Program-made: the position numbers and the translations under genes
Assembly (NCBI GenBank): GCA_017629325.1
Contig: JAGBXL010000031.1
Coordinates: 1 to 8,598 of the forward strand
Length of the DNA stretch: 8,598 nucleotides
Direction of reading: 5' to 3'
From: Clostridia bacterium
Lineage (GTDB): Bacteria > Bacillota > Clostridia > UMGS1810
The notes under the pieces: generated by a model
What the model was told of the DNA's origin: nothing
Databases searched by the model: none
Seen by the model: the letters and a program-made list of their open reading frames with translations, nothing else
Shown here: in pieces, positions 1-6,838 of the stretch
Position numbering within the stretch: the first letter of the stretch is position 1
How the letters are laid out: each line of letters starts with the position of its first letter

Positions 1-117
1 CGAACTCATTCACAAGCATGTTAATATTTAATTTTGTCTAAACTTTGGGGTTCACTTCACTTAAAGGCGGATTTCTTTTTTTAGATTTTACTCTTATCTA
101 TTCTTTAAAAATATGTA

Positions 118-141
118 GGGGACAGCGGTTTCCGATGTCCC
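118..141. repeat. Palindromic intergenic hairpin downstream of spoVAE
   Basis: GGGACA (119-124) pairs with TGTCCC (136-141), and an inner GG/CC pair closes a TTT loop. It is the only strong dyad in the gene-free stretch 1-160 and lies 20 bp past the spoVAE stop. It could be a terminator or 3' end for the leftward spoVA transcript, but no T-tract directly follows on the minus strand; the nearest run starts about 8 nt beyond the stem. From general familiarity it resembles TAGGGG...CCCG palindromes found between genes in many Clostridia; I cannot confirm that here. Nothing else was recognised in 1-117. Confidence 0.45.
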
Positions 142-160
142 GATAAATTTTACGCTTTTT

Positions 161-526
161 CTATTTTTTTCCTTTAGGTTTAAATATAAGTGAACATAAA
201 AACCCAAAGAAAATAGCTGCCGATATTCCCGTTGCCGCAGCAGTTGCCCCGCCCGAAAGAGCACCCAAAAGCCCTTTTGCTTTAACTGCTTTTTCTGCTC
301 CTTTTGCAAGTGTGTAGCCAAAACCAATAATAGGCACTGTTGCTCCGCCCCCTGCAAACTCTACAAGAGGCTCATAAATTCTAAATGCAGTAAGAATAAC
401 TCCTGCCACCACATAGCTCACCATTATTCTTGCGGGGGTAAGCTTTGTTTTGTCTATTAGTATCTGGGCAAAGGCACAAAATAATCCGCCAACCCAAAAA
501 GAATTAAAAAGCTTTAACCAATCCAT
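161..526 (-). CDS. spoVAE: Stage V sporulation protein AE (SpoVAE/SpoVAEb)
   Basis: Small integral membrane protein of the SpoVA complex, which moves Ca2+-dipicolinate into the developing forespore and releases it at germination. The 121-aa product has about four hydrophobic segments and the family core: GGLFCAFAQILIDKTKLTPA, then IYEPLVEFAGGGATVPIIGF, and a basic tail KPKGKK. SpoVAC carries a paralogous AGGGSLVPITGF motif. The start at 526 (MDWLKLF) matches the usual family N terminus and has GGAAGGAG about 11 nt upstream. An upstream in-frame ATG at 571 would add 15 residues (MLCILCLF...) and also has a good site (GGAAAGGTG), so the start is not settled. It is the last gene of the visible operon, 97 nt after spoVAD. 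Expression is expected in the forespore from the spoVAC promoter. Family assignment is firm. Confidence 0.95.
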   Translation of the reverse strand: MDWLKLFNSFWVGGLFCAFAQILIDKTKLTPARIMVSYVVAGVILTAFRIYEPLVEFAGGGATVPIIGFGYTLAKGAEKAVKAKGLLGALSGGATAAATGISAAIFFGFLCSLIFKPKGKK

Positions 527-613
527 CTGTTTAAAAGCTCCTTCCTTAAATAAACACAAAATGCAGAGCATTTTGCACCTTTCCTTTTCACTTTTACCTT
601 TTACTTATTCCCT

Positions 614-631
614 GCCTGAATTTATTCAGGC
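614..631. repeat. Perfect palindrome across the spoVAD stop codon
   Basis: GCCTGAAT and ATTCAGGC form an 8-bp perfect inverted repeat with two bases between the arms. It overlaps the spoVAD stop (626-628 on the plus strand) and sits in the 97-nt spacer before spoVAE. No T-run follows on the minus strand, so it is not an obvious terminator. An intercistronic mRNA stability or processing hairpin that lowers spoVAE relative to spoVAD is possible but unproven. Confidence 0.4.
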
Positions 632-1624
632 GTCAACCCTCTCAATAGCCACCGCGTGTGCCACACCTGCTATACTCTCTCCAACCAGCACACCCGTTGG
701 GCTCATAAGTGCTCCTGTTCCAAGAAGCAAAACTTTTTGTATTTCATTTTCTTTAAGCTTCTTTGCAAAAAATCCGCTAAAAACCGATGCCACACACCCG
801 CAACCGCTGCCGCCGCTTTTAACACCTTGTTTATTTTTGTCAAAAATAATTTTTCCGCAGTCTGTGTGATTGTGGAGGTCAAGCCCTTTATCTCTTAAAA
901 GCTCCAAAAGTATATCCGAGCCAACCCATGCCAAATCACCTGTTATAACAAGGTCATAATCCTCAGGCGTTTTACCGGTTTCTTTAAAATGAGTATAAAT
1001 GGTATCTGCCGCAGATGGTGCCATAGCCGCACCCATATTGTTAGCATCTGTAATACCTAAATCAACCATTTTTCCAATGGTTACTTCGCTTACTTTTGCA
1101 AAGCCCTTTTCCTTATTTAAAACAGCACTTCCGCTTCCTGTAACTGTCCATTGTGATGTTGGAGTTCTAACCTCGCCATATTCCAGCGGAAAGCGATACT
1201 GCTTCTGGCTAGAGCAAAAATGGCTTGATGCACCAATTGCAATATTATTTGCAAACCCGCCCGAAAGCAGCATTGAGCCAAGGCACAAACCCTCAACAAA
1301 GGTTGAGCAAGCACCATAAAGCCCTAAATATGGAATTCCCAATTCTTTAAGCCCATAAGAGCTTGCAGTGCACTGATTTAAAAGGTCGCCTGCCAGAATC
1401 ATGTCAATTTCGTCGGGAGTTTTACCGGCAGAGGTGAGTGCCCCCGAAACAGTGTTTTTCATAAGGGTGCTCTCTGCCATTTCCCAACTACTTTGCCCCA
1501 GCATATCGTCTGTGTATTTAGCGTCAAAATATTCACCAAGTGGTCCTTCGGCTTCTTTTTTTCCAACCGAAGAAAACACCGAGTTTATATAAACATCTTC
1601 TATTTTATAAGTTTGTTTTCTCAT
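626..1624 (-). CDS. spoVAD: Stage V sporulation protein AD (SpoVAD), dipicolinate-binding thiolase-fold protein
   Basis: SpoVAD is the soluble, membrane-associated subunit of the SpoVA channel; it has a thiolase/ketosynthase-like fold and binds dipicolinic acid. The 332-aa product is close to full family length (about 338 in Bacillus subtilis). Visible hallmarks are the N-terminal VYINSVFSSVGKKEAEGPLG, the nucleophile-elbow-like GLYGACSTFVEG with Cys106, a central GASSHFCSSQKQYRFPLEYG, the glycine-rich SGGSGCGCVAS near residue 270, and a C-terminal LLGTGALMSPTG. The ATG at 1624 is preceded by GGGTGA (1632-1637 plus coordinates) directly after the spoVAC stop, a 13-nt spacing that suggests translational coupling. 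It lies between spoVAC and spoVAE in the conserved clostridial order. No truncation or frameshift is seen. Confidence 0.97.
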   Translation of the reverse strand: MRKQTYKIEDVYINSVFSSVGKKEAEGPLGEYFDAKYTDDMLGQSSWEMAESTLMKNTVSGALTSAGKTPDEIDMILAGDLLNQCTASSYGLKELGIPYLGLYGACSTFVEGLCLGSMLLSGGFANNIAIGASSHFCSSQKQYRFPLEYGEVRTPTSQWTVTGSGSAVLNKEKGFAKVSEVTIGKMVDLGITDANNMGAAMAPSAADTIYTHFKETGKTPEDYDLVITGDLAWVGSDILLELLRDKGLDLHNHTDCGKIIFDKNKQGVKSGGSGCGCVASVFSGFFAKKLKENEIQKVLLLGTGALMSPTGVLVGESIAGVAHAVAIERVDA

Positions 1625-1637
1625 ATATAAATCACCC

Positions 1638-2081
1638 TTATTTTAAAAAGAAATAAATAACACCGTAAATAACCGAAGCCGATATACCATAAACCAAAAC
1701 AGGCCCCGCAATTGTAAACATCTTTGCACCAACGCCTAAAATCTGCCCCTCGGTTTTATATTCAATAGCGGGCGACACTATGCTGTTTGCAAACCCCGTT
1801 ATCGGCACAAGGCTTCCGCCCCCGGCATATTTTGCAATATCGTCATATATTCCTATACCTGTTAAAAATGCACCCAAAAATATCATTGCAGCCGAGGTTA
1901 TAGCTGCGGTATCTTCTTTACCAAGTCCAAAGGATTTTATCACAGATGAGATAGCCTGCCCCAAAACGCAAAATAATCCGCCAATAACAAAGGCATAGCA
2001 AACATCTCTTATAATAGGTGAGGGTGGAGATTTTCTTTTAACAATCTCGGCATATTCTTTTTTAGATAAATTTTTCTTCAT
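1638..2081 (-). CDS. spoVAC: Stage V sporulation protein AC (SpoVAC)
   Basis: Integral membrane subunit of the SpoVA dipicolinate channel; the Bacillus subtilis protein has been described as mechanosensitive. The 147-aa product begins MKKNLSKKEYAEIVKRKSPP, a cytoplasmic basic N terminus typical of the family. About four membrane segments follow, with GGLFCVLGQAI, IGIYDDIAKYAGGGSLVPIT, FANSIVSPAIEYKTEGQILG and GPVLVYGISASVIYG. The start at 2081 was chosen because the family begins here and AAAGGA (2091-2096 plus coordinates) is about 9 nt upstream. The frame stays open to an ATG at 2150, but that extension (LFQKTKTKK...) has no family counterpart I know. It is the first certain gene of the operon. 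A sigma-G promoter is expected upstream, but no convincing one could be picked out. Confidence 0.96.
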   Translation of the reverse strand: MKKNLSKKEYAEIVKRKSPPSPIIRDVCYAFVIGGLFCVLGQAISSVIKSFGLGKEDTAAITSAAMIFLGAFLTGIGIYDDIAKYAGGGSLVPITGFANSIVSPAIEYKTEGQILGVGAKMFTIAGPVLVYGISASVIYGVIYFFLK

Positions 2082-2214
2082 AAATAAAAGTCCTTTCCGC
2101 CATAAATCCTCTTGGTGCAGTTTCTTTGTCTTTGTTTTTTGAAAGAGCAATAATAGTAAATATCAGTAGTAAAATAATTAAAAATATAACCGATACAAAT
2201 TTAACACCTTTCAC
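2062..2214 (-). CDS. Possible 50-aa single-TM protein overlapping spoVAC
   Basis: A short minus-strand frame starts at GTG 2214 and ends at TAA 2064-2062, overlapping the first 20 nt of spoVAC in another frame. The translation begins MKGVKFVSVIFLIILLLI, giving one strong transmembrane helix of about 20 residues, then a charged tail (SKNKDKETAPRGF...EEKFI). GGTGAT about 6 nt before the GTG could serve as ribosome site, though weaker than AGGAGG. An overlapping stop would couple it to spoVAC. I do not recognise the family. Clostridial spoVA operons usually begin with spoVAC, so this is either a lineage-specific small sporulation protein or a chance frame in AT-rich leader DNA; a TM-like frame arises easily in AT-rich sequence. 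Confidence 0.33.
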   Translation of the reverse strand: MKGVKFVSVIFLIILLLIFTIIALSKNKDKETAPRGFMAERTFIYEEKFI

Positions 2215-2378
2215 ATTTATCACCACATTTAATATTTGTAATTTAAAAATTAATTATAATTGAAATATATGGCAGCGTTTTTATTTGTGAATATTTATCA
2301 TATACATATAAGTTTTTCTCTAAGGTTTATATGAAATACATAAACTCAAAAAAAACACAAAAAAAATTAAAAAAGTTG

Positions 2379-2407
2379 TTGACAAAAGCTCCATAAGGTG
2401 ATATAAT
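2379..2407 (+). promoter_or_regulatory. Consensus sigma-A promoter for tRNA-Leu
   Basis: TTGACA at 2379-2384 and TATAAT at 2402-2407 are separated by 17 bp, a perfect vegetative promoter. Transcription would start near 2413-2415, about 14 nt before the mature tRNA. The rest of 2215-2378 is AT-rich and shows no gene; it should also hold the leftward spoVA promoter. Confidence 0.93.
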
Positions 2408-2427
2408 TCTTTTTGTTGACGCGATAA

Positions 2428-2508
2428 GCGAGCATGCTGGAATTGGCAGACAGGCACGTTTGAGGGGCGTGTGTTTATGACGTGTGGGTTCAAGTCCCAC
2501 TGCTCGCA
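2428..2508 (+). tRNA. tRNA-Leu (anticodon GAG)
   Basis: A class II (long variable arm) tRNA. The 7-bp acceptor stem GCGAGCA (2428-2434) pairs perfectly with TGCTCGC (2501-2507), followed by discriminator A2508. The D arm contains TTGGCAGACAG. The anticodon stem is 2455-2459 with 2467-2471, and the loop TTGAGGG places GAG at 2462-2464, reading CUC and CUU leucine codons. The variable arm (2472-2483) folds as TGT/ACG. The T arm GTGGG-TTCAAGT-CCCAC is canonical. CCA is not encoded (ATC follows), so the 3' end needs CCA addition. It is a lone gene with its own promoter and terminator. Confidence 0.96.
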
Positions 2509-2510
2509 TC

Positions 2511-2557
2511 AAAAAGAAACGACAATTTTCGGTTACGAAAGTTGTCGTTTCTTTTTG
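2511..2557 (+). terminator. Rho-independent terminator of tRNA-Leu
   Basis: A 15-bp perfect inverted repeat pairs 2511-2525 with 2542-2556. It continues inward (2526-2531 with 2536-2541, one G-T pair) to a GTTA loop at 2532-2535. The outermost A run pairs with the terminal T run, so the hairpin could terminate in both directions. It begins 3 nt after the tRNA. Confidence 0.92.
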
Positions 2558-2638
2558 TTCTTTTATCTTTTCACTCTTCTCTCTTCACATTTCACTATAT
2601 CGCAGAATTTAACGAAAATATATCAATCATTCTCCCCA

Positions 2639-2668
2639 AAAAAGTCTGCTAAATTCGGCAGTCTTTTT
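2639..2668. terminator. Second terminator-like hairpin before the MATE gene
   Basis: AAAAAG-T-CTGC (2639-2649) pairs with GCAG-T-CTTTTT (2658-2668) around an 8-nt loop, with one T-T mismatch. The T tract on the plus strand and A tract on the other side fit a weak bidirectional terminator insulating the MATE promoter from tRNA readthrough. No gene is seen in 2558-2705. Confidence 0.55.
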
Positions 2669-2705
2669 CTTTATTTAATAAATTTAAAAAATATCAAATA
2701 TTGCC

Positions 2706-2734
2706 TTGACTTTACATAAAAGCAGGTCTATAAT
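2706..2734 (+). promoter_or_regulatory. Sigma-A promoter of the MATE gene
   Basis: TTGACT (2706-2711) and TATAAT (2729-2734) are spaced by 17 bp, 33 bp before the start codon. The ribosome site AGGAGG (2753-2758) lies 8 nt before the ATG. No operator or attenuator is seen in the short leader. Confidence 0.9.
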
Positions 2735-2766
2735 AATCAAAGCTAAGATACCAGGAGGTATTTATT

Positions 2767-4131
2767 ATGGGCAGAAAAACTTATGAAATTGACATGGTAA
2801 ATGGTTCGGTTTTTAAAAGCGTTGTAGCTTTTGTTGTTCCGCTTATTTTAGGCAATGTTTTGCAGCTTCTTTACAATGCGGCAGATATAATCGTTGTAAG
2901 CCGTTTTGCAGGCAGCGATGCAATGGCATCGGTTGGTGCAACAGGCAGTTTGAGTGCCCTTATTGTAAGCCTTTTTATAGGTCTCACAGCAGGAGCCGGT
3001 GTTGTTGTTTCCCGATATCACGGTGCACGCGATGGCATGGGAGTTCATAAAGCAGTTCACACCTCAATTTCCATTGGTATTGTTGCAGGTCTTGTGGCAT
3101 CTGCGGTAGGTATTATTTTTTCGTCTTATCTTTTAAAGCTTATGGGCACACCCGAGGGCAAGGTTTTAAACGGTGCAGTTTTATATATGAAAATATATTT
3201 TATGGGTGTTCCTGCATCACTGGTATATAACTTTGGTGCATCAATATTAAGAGCAATAGGCGATACCCGCCGTCCTCTATATATCCTTGCATTTTCAGGC
3301 ATGGTAAATGTTATTTTAAATCTGGTATTTGTAATAGGCTTTAATATGAGTGTAGAAGGTGTTGCTATTGCAACAGCTGTGTCAAACTATATTTCGGCAA
3401 TTTCTGTTATCTTTATTCTTGTAAGGGCAGAGGGTGCTCATCATCTTAATTTTAAAGAATTAAGATTTCATAAAAAAGAGCTTGCAGATATTGTAAAAAT
3501 CGGCCTTCCTGCAGGTATTCAATCATCGCTATTTAGCGTTGCCAACACAATCATTCAGTCTTCTGTAAATTCTTTCGGCACAGCATCTATTGCAGGCAGT
3601 GCGGCAGCAGGCAATATCGAAGGGTTTGTATATACTGCAATGAATGCCTTTTATCAGGCTGCCATAACAGGCGTAAGCCAGAACTACGGTGCCAAAAATA
3701 AAGATGGAGTCCGCAAAACAGTTAGAGTCTGCAGTGCATCTGTTACAGTTGTTGGCTTTGTTTTAGGTCTTGTAACAACAATTTTTGCACGCCCGCTTCT
3801 TAGCATATACATAACCGATTCAAAAGAAGCCATAGATTATGGCGTAATCCGAATGGTTGTTTCGGGTCTTCCGTATTTTCTGTGCGGCATAATGGAAGTT
3901 CAGGCAGGTCTTTTGCGTGGTTTGGGTTATTCCACAACAGCAATGGTAAATTCTTTAATAGGTGCCTGCGGTTTCAGAATTTTTTGGATAATATTTATCC
4001 TTCCTATTTGGCACACAACCTTTGTTTTATTCCTTTGCTGGCCGATATCTTGGATTCTTGTAATACTTATGCATTTCGTGTGCTATAAAGCAGTTAAAAA
4101 CAAAGCTTATTTAAGAATGAATGAACAATAA
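2767..4131 (+). CDS. MATE family efflux transporter
   Basis: Predicted Na+- or H+-coupled multidrug/metabolite exporter of the MATE family in the cytoplasmic membrane. The 454-aa length is normal. About twelve membrane helices can be traced in two pseudo-symmetric halves. The first opens with FKSVVAFVVPLILGNVLQLL-YNAADIIVVSRFAGSDAMASVG, the classic MATE TM1-TM2 signature. The second opens with KIGLPAGIQSSLFSVANTII, the matching motif of the C-terminal half. SILRAIGDTRRPLY and AGLLRGLGYSTTAMV are the paired R(A/G)xGDT-like loops. The ATG at 2767 has a full AGGAGG site. It is monocistronic with its own promoter. No terminator follows; readthrough would meet the T-box terminator at 4432-4468. 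The substrate cannot be told from sequence. Confidence 0.95.
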   Translation: MGRKTYEIDMVNGSVFKSVVAFVVPLILGNVLQLLYNAADIIVVSRFAGSDAMASVGATGSLSALIVSLFIGLTAGAGVVVSRYHGARDGMGVHKAVHTSISIGIVAGLVASAVGIIFSSYLLKLMGTPEGKVLNGAVLYMKIYFMGVPASLVYNFGASILRAIGDTRRPLYILAFSGMVNVILNLVFVIGFNMSVEGVAIATAVSNYISAISVIFILVRAEGAHHLNFKELRFHKKELADIVKIGLPAGIQSSLFSVANTIIQSSVNSFGTASIAGSAAAGNIEGFVYTAMNAFYQAAITGVSQNYGAKNKDGVRKTVRVCSASVTVVGFVLGLVTTIFARPLLSIYITDSKEAIDYGVIRMVVSGLPYFLCGIMEVQAGLLRGLGYSTTAMVNSLIGACGFRIFWIIFILPIWHTTFVLFLCWPISWILVILMHFVCYKAVKNKAYLRMNEQ

Positions 4132-4147
4132 AAAATTTAAAAAAGTA

Positions 4148-4176
4148 TTGACAAATTAAAAATTTAGGTATATTAT
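4148..4176 (+). promoter_or_regulatory. Sigma-A promoter of the T-box transcript
   Basis: TTGACA (4148-4153), 17 bp, TATTAT (4171-4176). Transcription would start near 4183, giving about 20 nt of leader before T-box Stem I at 4205. It lies 16 bp after the MATE stop, so the two genes are separately promoted. Confidence 0.88.
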
Positions 4177-4182
4177 ATATTA

Positions 4183-4468
4183 TAAATTTGAATATCACAA
4201 AAAAGACTATGACGAGGACGGTCGGTTTGTGAAGCCTTGAGAGAGTTGCCGGATGGTGCGAGGCAATGGCTAAGCTTACCAATGACTTATCACCTCTGAG
4301 TCGGAGGACCGAAAGGCTTAAGCTTAGTAGATTCCTTCCGTAATGCTGCGTAAAGGCAAAGGGCTTGTTAGAGCTCGGTAAGTGGCGAAATGTTTTGATT
4401 TCGCAATTTGAGTGGTACCGCGGGTTATAATAACTCGTCTCAAAGCTTTTCTTTGAGACGAGTTTTTT
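4183..4468 (+). promoter_or_regulatory. T-box riboswitch leader, probable isoleucine (AUC) specifier
   Basis: A complete transcriptional T-box leader, which binds uncharged tRNA and prevents termination. Stem I base is GACT (4205-4208) with AGTC (4299-4302), then a GA kink-turn region and helix GAGG (4214-4217) with CCTC (4293-4296). The distal part has AGAGAG (4240-4245) and GGTG (4255-4258) inside GCCTT/GAGGC. The triplet just before the conserved purine and CCTC is ATC (4289-4291, A4292), read as the Ile specifier. Stem III is GCGAAAT/ATTTCGC (4385-4404). The T-box core TGGTACCGCGG (4413-4423) offers TGGT to pair with an NCCA end having discriminator A, compatible with tRNA-Ile. The antiterminator GAGT (4410-4413)/ACTC (4433-4436) competes with the terminator. 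The T-box call is firm; the amino acid is inferred. Confidence 0.95.
4432..4468 (+). terminator. T-box regulated intrinsic terminator
   Basis: A 14-bp perfect stem (4432-4445 with 4451-4464), 5-nt loop CTTTT, and a six-T run at 4463-4468. Its 5' arm contains ACTC, which also forms the antiterminator, giving the mutually exclusive switch. It ends 60 nt before the regulated start codon. Confidence 0.95.
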
Positions 4469-4528
4469 GTTTTATTCAAATTAGTAACCAAGTATCAAAT
4501 TTGTCAGAAACGAAAGGAGACAAAAACA

Positions 4529-6829
4529 GTGGATTACAGTTTGAAAGAAGTAGCAGGCAGAATAAAAGACCTTCGTGAAGCAAAGGGCTACACACCAGAA
4601 GAACTTGCAAAGCTCACAGGTGTGTCGGTAGAAGACTATAAGGTTTTGGAAAAAGGCGAAACCGATTTTAGCTTCACATTTATTTATAAATGTGCAAAGG
4701 CATGCGGCGTTGAAGTTGTTGATATATTAGAGGGAACAAGCACAACTCTTACCTCCTTTGCAATCACAAGAAAAGACGAAGGCCTTAAAATTGTTAAAAA
4801 ACACGGTGTTGTGTATAACAACCTCGCTCCTAAATTTAAAGGTAAGCTTGCAGAGCCTTTCCTTGTTAAATTCCCATATCTTGAAGAAGAACAAAATGCA
4901 CCTATAAAATTAAGCTCACACAACGGTCAGGAATTTGATGTTATCGTTAAGGGCTCACTTAAAGTTCAGGTTGGAAATCATATAGATATCCTTAACGAAG
5001 GAGATTCTATTTTCTATAACAGTATAATCCCTCACGGTATGGTTGCAGCGTCGGAAGGCGGATGTGAATTCCATGCAGTTGTTTTAAATCCCCAAGACGG
5101 ATTGGTTAGTGAAGAATATCCCGAAACTCCCTATGTTGCAGCTAAAGCAGCAGTAAAAGAAGTAAAAGAAGAAACTGTTGCAGATAAATTCATTGAATCA
5201 TCTTATGATGAAAACGGGGTATTTTGTGGCATCAAATTTAAAAATGACGATAGCTTCAACTTTGCATTTGACTGTGTAGATGCCATTGCCAAAAAGAATC
5301 CCGAAAAACTTGCAATGATGTGGGTTGCAAACGATAAAACCGACCGAAAATTCACCTTTAGTGATATGAAAAAATATTCAGCAAAAACTGCTAACTATTT
5401 TGAATCTCTGGGTATCAAAAAAGGCGACACAGTAATGCTCGTGTTAAAAAGACACTATCAGTTCTGGTTCTGTATGCTTGCACTTCATAAAATCGGTGCT
5501 ATTGCAATTCCTGCAACCAATCAGCTTGTAGAGCACGATTTTGAATACAGATATAAAGCAGCTAAAGTAAAAGCAATTGTTTGTACTGCCGACGGCGAGG
5601 TTTCAGACGAAGCCGAAAAGGCTGCCAAAGCTTTTCCCGGAATGGTTAAAGTTCTGGTTGGCGGCAAAAAGCAAGGCTGGAACGATTTTAATGTTGAAAT
5701 GGAACGCTTCAGCACACACTATTACCGCACAGAAAATACCCCCTGCGGAAATGACCCAATGCTTATGCTCTTCACATCGGGAACAACAGGCTATCCCCGT
5801 ATTGCAACACATTCATATAAATATGCTCTGGGCCATTATCCCACAGCTAAGCATTGGCACAATGTAAATCCAAACGGACTTCACTTCACAATCTCCGATA
5901 CCGGTTGGGGTAAAGCTCTCTGGGGTAAGCTCTACGGTCAGTGGCTCTGCGAAGCCGGTATATTTACCTATGATTTCGATAGATTCCATTCGGAAGATAT
6001 CCTTCCCATGTTTGCAAAATACAACATCACAACCTTCTGTGCTCCGCCCACAATGTATCGCTTCTTCATCAAGGAAGATTTGTCTAAATATGACCTCTCT
6101 TCGATTGAATATGCAACAACAGCAGGCGAAGCATTAAACCCCGAAGTTTTCAATCAGTTTAAAAAAGCAACTGGGCTAACCATTATGGAAGGCTTCGGTC
6201 AAACAGAAACAACTCTCTCCATTGCAAATTTTGTTGGCTCCACACCAAAAATCGGTTCAATGGGCAGACCAAGCCCCTTATATGATGTTGTTGTTCTCGA
6301 CCCTGACGGCAATGAATGTAAAACCGGTGATGCAGGCGAAATCTGTATTCGTGTAAAAGATAATGTTCCATGCGGACTTTTTATCGGATATTATCTTGAC
6401 GAAGAAAAAACAAACGAGGTTTGGCACGACGGATATTATCACACAGGCGACCAGGCAACAATGGACGAAGACGGATACCTCTGGTATGTGGGCAGAATTG
6501 ATGATGTTATCAAATCATCGGGCTACCGCATCGGACCTTTTGAAATCGAGAGCGTTATCATGGAGCTACCTTATGTTTTGGAATGTGCAATCACTCCTGT
6601 TCCCGATGAAGTTCGCGGTCAGATTGTAAAGGCTACCATCGTTCTTGTTAAAGGCACTGAGGGTACAGACGAACTTAAAAAAGAAATTCAGGAATATATT
6701 AAAACACACACAGCTCCTTATAAATATCCCAGAATCGTTGAATTTGTTCCGGAACTTCCAAAAACAATCAGCGGTAAGGTAAGAAGAGTTGAAATCCGTA
6801 AAAACGATTTGGAAAAAATGAATAAATAA
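4529..6829 (+). CDS. XRE-cupin-acyl-CoA synthetase (AMP-forming) fusion under T-box control
   Basis: A 766-aa three-domain protein. Residues about 8-62 are an XRE-type helix-turn-helix (RIKDLREAKGYTPEELAKLT, GVSVEDYKVLEKGE). About 105-188 form a cupin barrel (HNGQEFDVIVKGSLKVQVGN, GDSIFYNSIIPHG), the usual partner of XRE regulators. About 220-766 are an adenylate-forming acyl-CoA synthetase: LFTSGTTGYPR (414-424), TTAGEALNPEV, GFGQTETT (555-562), YHTGD (637-641), YVGRIDDVIKSSGYRIGP (653-670) and the catalytic-lysine motif PKTISGK (Lys750). ISDTGWGKALWGKLYGQW recalls medium-chain/branched acyl-CoA synthetases. It should convert a carboxylic acid, ATP and CoA to acyl-CoA, AMP and PPi. The start is GTG 4529 with AAGGAG 9 nt upstream. 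The leader implies induction when a charged tRNA, probably tRNA-Ile, is scarce, suggesting an isoleucine-precursor acid as substrate (inferred). All core motifs are intact. Confidence 0.93.
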   Translation: MDYSLKEVAGRIKDLREAKGYTPEELAKLTGVSVEDYKVLEKGETDFSFTFIYKCAKACGVEVVDILEGTSTTLTSFAITRKDEGLKIVKKHGVVYNNLAPKFKGKLAEPFLVKFPYLEEEQNAPIKLSSHNGQEFDVIVKGSLKVQVGNHIDILNEGDSIFYNSIIPHGMVAASEGGCEFHAVVLNPQDGLVSEEYPETPYVAAKAAVKEVKEETVADKFIESSYDENGVFCGIKFKNDDSFNFAFDCVDAIAKKNPEKLAMMWVANDKTDRKFTFSDMKKYSAKTANYFESLGIKKGDTVMLVLKRHYQFWFCMLALHKIGAIAIPATNQLVEHDFEYRYKAAKVKAIVCTADGEVSDEAEKAAKAFPGMVKVLVGGKKQGWNDFNVEMERFSTHYYRTENTPCGNDPMLMLFTSGTTGYPRIATHSYKYALGHYPTAKHWHNVNPNGLHFTISDTGWGKALWGKLYGQWLCEAGIFTYDFDRFHSEDILPMFAKYNITTFCAPPTMYRFFIKEDLSKYDLSSIEYATTAGEALNPEVFNQFKKATGLTIMEGFGQTETTLSIANFVGSTPKIGSMGRPSPLYDVVVLDPDGNECKTGDAGEICIRVKDNVPCGLFIGYYLDEEKTNEVWHDGYYHTGDQATMDEDGYLWYVGRIDDVIKSSGYRIGPFEIESVIMELPYVLECAITPVPDEVRGQIVKATIVLVKGTEGTDELKKEIQEYIKTHTAPYKYPRIVEFVPELPKTISGKVRRVEIRKNDLEKMNK

Positions 6830-6838
6830 AGCTAAAAT

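Noticed and set aside
1..24. Possible gene tail on the plus strand or gene start (ATG at 19) on the minus strand at the left edge
   Set aside because: Only 6-8 codons are visible and the minus-strand ATG has no ribosome site; nothing supports coding.
450..1592. Plus-strand open frames opposite spoVAE and spoVAD
   Set aside because: Antisense shadows of well-supported spoVA genes, without SDs or family features.
2082..2150. N-terminal extension of SpoVAC to ATG 2150
   Set aside because: The family begins at MKKNLSKKEY, and the AAAGGA site fits ATG 2081.
4281..4292. Other specifier readings: GAC (Asp), TTA (Leu) or TAT (Tyr)
   Set aside because: GAC would need tRNA-Asp with discriminator G, which conflicts with TGGT. 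TTA and TAT do not sit directly before the conserved purine plus CCTC, and specifiers usually end in C. ATC fits best but was not verified by alignment.
5521..6629. Open frames in other phases and on the minus strand within the acyl-CoA synthetase gene
   Set aside because: They overlap a full-length gene with all motifs intact and have composition typical of shadow frames.
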